DNA from: Clostridium sp. UBA6758
GTDB taxonomy: Bacteria > Bacillota > Clostridia > Clostridiales > Clostridiaceae
Length of the DNA: 6,073 nt
NCBI GenBank assembly: GCA_002453475.1
Contig: DKGY01000098.1
Coordinates: 15,145-21,217 of the forward strand
Direction: 5' to 3'
Below the pieces are notes generated by a model. It was not told the DNA's origin. It searched no databases and saw nothing but the letters and a program-made list of their open reading frames with translations. The position numbers were made by a program, and so were the translations under genes. Of the stretch, positions 5,106 to 6,073 are shown piece by piece. Position 1 is the first letter of the stretch; each line of letters begins with the position of its first letter.

Positions 5106-5849
5106 CTATTTGTTCATTATCCCATAAATAATTGTTCCCATTAGTTTTTTAAATATACCTACAGGAACTTGAGGTGAAAATACTCCTGTACGCATCTCTT
5201 CACTATGCCAATAGTCGTAGTCTGCACTTCCTTCTTCATATTTATTCTTTGACATAGCTTTCCAAAGATTAAACATGGCTACTGATTTTAAGGTTGGTTT
5301 ATGAATCTTTTGAGACCTTAGCTCCTCACTGAATTTTTTTGCACCTTTTAATATCTTTACCTTATTTTTCTCAGTAAGATTCATGCTTCTATAGGCAATT
5401 GGTAAAGTTTGAATATGATTAAATCCCCAGTAATTTAGAACACTCTTCACATAGTTTGCAGAGTCCTTATGACCAGAGCCGGCTGTGGTAGTTATTATTA
5501 GAGCCTTCTTTGTAAATAGACTTGGCCTATGGAAATTATAGGACATATGATCTATAAAGTTTTTTAGTAATCCACTTATTTGCAAAGAGTATACAGGTGA
5601 AGTGATTATTATAGCATCAGCTTCTTTAATTTCTTTCACTATTTTACTCATAATTTCTTTATGAGGACATTTATCTTCTCCCTTATAAATGCAATTAAAA
5701 CATCCTATACACAAAGGAATGTTTTCTTTTCTTAATTCTATATCTATAAAATTTACTTCTAAATTCTTTTTCAACTCTTCCTTTACTAAAGTTAATACAT
5801 CCCATGTATTTCCTCTTCTCGGACTACCATGGATAACTAAACATTTCAT
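5106..5849 (-). CDS. Flavodoxin-fold NAD(P)H-dependent FMN reductase, iron-sulfur-flavoprotein-like
   Basis: A 247-residue cytoplasmic oxidoreductase. The first strand 'MKCLVIHGSPRRGNT' carries the FMN phosphate loop G8-S-P-R-R-G-N-T15. 'ADAIIITSPVYSLQISGLLKNFIDHM' (77-102) and 'KKALIITTTAGSG' (114-126) are the other flavodoxin-fold segments of the NADPH-dependent FMN reductase family. A cysteine cluster C47-x2-C50-x2-C53-x7-C61 follows 'IPL' and matches the compact CX2CX2CX4-7C motif that holds the 4Fe-4S cluster in archaeal iron-sulfur flavoprotein (Isf). A cluster here is inferred. The extra C-terminal part (about 180-247, 'DYDYWHSEEMRTG') resembles tails of clostridial relatives. It likely moves electrons between a nicotinamide or ferredoxin donor and a small acceptor, as yet unknown. 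The start is ATG 5849, 9 nt after AAGGAG; the longer in-frame start at 5897 would place that SD inside the gene. Confidence 0.92.
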   Translation of the reverse strand: MKCLVIHGSPRRGNTWDVLTLVKEELKKNLEVNFIDIELRKENIPLCIGCFNCIYKGEDKCPHKEIMSKIVKEIKEADAIIITSPVYSLQISGLLKNFIDHMSYNFHRPSLFTKKALIITTTAGSGHKDSANYVKSVLNYWGFNHIQTLPIAYRSMNLTEKNKVKILKGAKKFSEELRSQKIHKPTLKSVAMFNLWKAMSKNKYEEGSADYDYWHSEEMRTGVFSPQVPVGIFKKLMGTIIYGIMNK

Positions 5850-5887
5850 ATTTTCTATCTCCTTCATAGTCATAGTATATATACAAT

Positions 5888-5918
5888 ATTTTAACATAAT
5901 TATCCTAACTAATGTAAA
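5888..5918 (-). promoter_or_regulatory. Candidate promoter of the reductase gene
   Basis: On the minus strand TTTACA (5918-5913, 5 of 6) is followed by 19 bp and TAAAAT (5893-5888, 5 of 6). A TGT immediately before the -10 makes it an extended -10 element, which can offset the long spacer. Transcription from about 5881 gives a leader of roughly 30 nt before ATG 5849. Confidence 0.5.
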
Positions 5919-5928
5919 GAAAACTTAC

Positions 5929-5989
5929 AAAAAAGAGGAAGAGTAGATATATCTATATCTATATTTATACAAATATATCTACCCTTCCT
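5929..5989 (-). terminator. Intrinsic terminator of the gene entering from the right edge
   Basis: On the minus strand a 17-bp stem (5989-5973 with 5952-5936; one G-U pair, otherwise perfect) closes a 20-nt AT-rich loop and is followed by C and six Ts (5934-5929). The one imperfect position is G-U in minus-strand RNA but an A-C mismatch in plus-strand RNA, which supports the minus direction. It lies 27 nt past the stop at 6017 and upstream of the reductase promoter, so the two genes are separate units. Confidence 0.85.
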
Positions 5990-6016
5990 ATAATATTAGT
6001 TATTTAAATAATGGAT

Positions 6017-6073
6017 TTAGTTATTTTTACAGTTTCCTCTACCAACACCTTTTCCTTGTCCTGCCCCATTACG
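6017..6073 (-). CDS. C-terminal end of a protein with a Gly-rich tail (partial, runs off right edge)
   Basis: The last 18 codons of a minus-strand gene read RNGAGQGKGVGRGNCKNN and stop at TAA 6019-6017. Glycine at nearly every second position and mostly A/T third bases support this frame. A second frame is also open (ending MGQDKEKVLVEETVKITKSII) but has GC-biased third positions and looks like a shadow. The strong terminator 27 nt downstream shows that a real transcript ends here. Gly-rich tails ending with Cys and Asn occur in several small clostridial metal-binding or nitrogenase-cofactor-like proteins, but too little is visible to name the family. Confidence 0.6.
   Translation of the reverse strand, partial: RNGAGQGKGVGRGNCKNN

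Noticed and set aside
5689..5946. 85-codon plus-strand open frame
   Set aside because: Antisense to the reductase gene and its promoter, low-complexity hydrophobic reading, no ribosome binding site; a shadow frame.
5945..5970. Short tandem ATATCT units as a repeat array
   Set aside because: Only about two to three imperfect units, lying within the stem and loop of the terminator; no CRISPR or satellite character.
1..6073. Mobile element, CRISPR array, tRNA, rRNA or a multi-gene defence system
   Set aside because: No transposase or integrase, no regularly spaced repeats, no cloverleaf or rRNA sequence, and no co-oriented cluster of interacting genes beyond padR and its partner.

Overview
The window is very AT-rich DNA with A/T-ending codons, strong GGAGG-type ribosome binding sites, some GTG/TTG starts and near-consensus sigma-A promoters. 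With the gene content (PadR regulator, a secreted C25 peptidase with a pre-peptidase C-terminal domain, an iron-sulfur-flavoprotein-like reductase) this points to a low-GC Gram-positive anaerobe, most likely Clostridium or a close relative. The genus is inferred from style; no marker gene is present.

Layout, left to right. (1) Bases 1-532, minus strand: a two-gene unit. A PadR repressor gene (GTG start at 462) overlaps by 14 bp the start of a second gene cut by the left edge, whose first 43 residues look like a permease prime / HAAS-type domain. Its promoter has perfect TTGACA and TATAAT boxes 17 bp apart and lies inside a perfect 46-bp palindrome. Each arm of the palindrome is itself an imperfect 21-bp palindrome, so it looks like a double PadR operator for autorepression. 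(2) Bases 627-1451, minus strand: a two-domain GNAT acetyltransferase. (3) Bases 1452-2170: about 720 bp without a convincing gene, holding three dyads, a possible plus-strand promoter and an isolated SD-like box that resembles a STAB-SD mRNA stabiliser. (4) Bases 2171-4312, plus strand: a 713-residue secreted gingipain-type (C25) cysteine peptidase with a propeptide, a His453/Cys486 dyad and a C-terminal PPC domain. (5) Bases 4313-4595: two back-to-back terminators, one for each converging gene. (6) Bases 4596-4946, minus strand: a 116-residue coiled-coil protein with its own promoter and probably a TTG start. (7) Bases 5106-5849, minus strand: a flavodoxin-fold NAD(P)H/FMN reductase with a CX2CX2CX7C cysteine cluster. 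(8) Bases 5929-5989: an intrinsic terminator serving the last gene, which enters from the right edge and ends in a Gly-rich tail (stop at 6017-6019).

The genes look like independent one- or two-gene transcription units rather than one pathway. The only clear functional unit is padR plus its overlapping partner. I see no CRISPR, transposase, tRNA or rRNA, and no evident new multi-gene system. The points most worth following are the double-palindrome operator, the Gram-positive C25 peptidase with its long leader, and the orphan dyad at 5060-5100.
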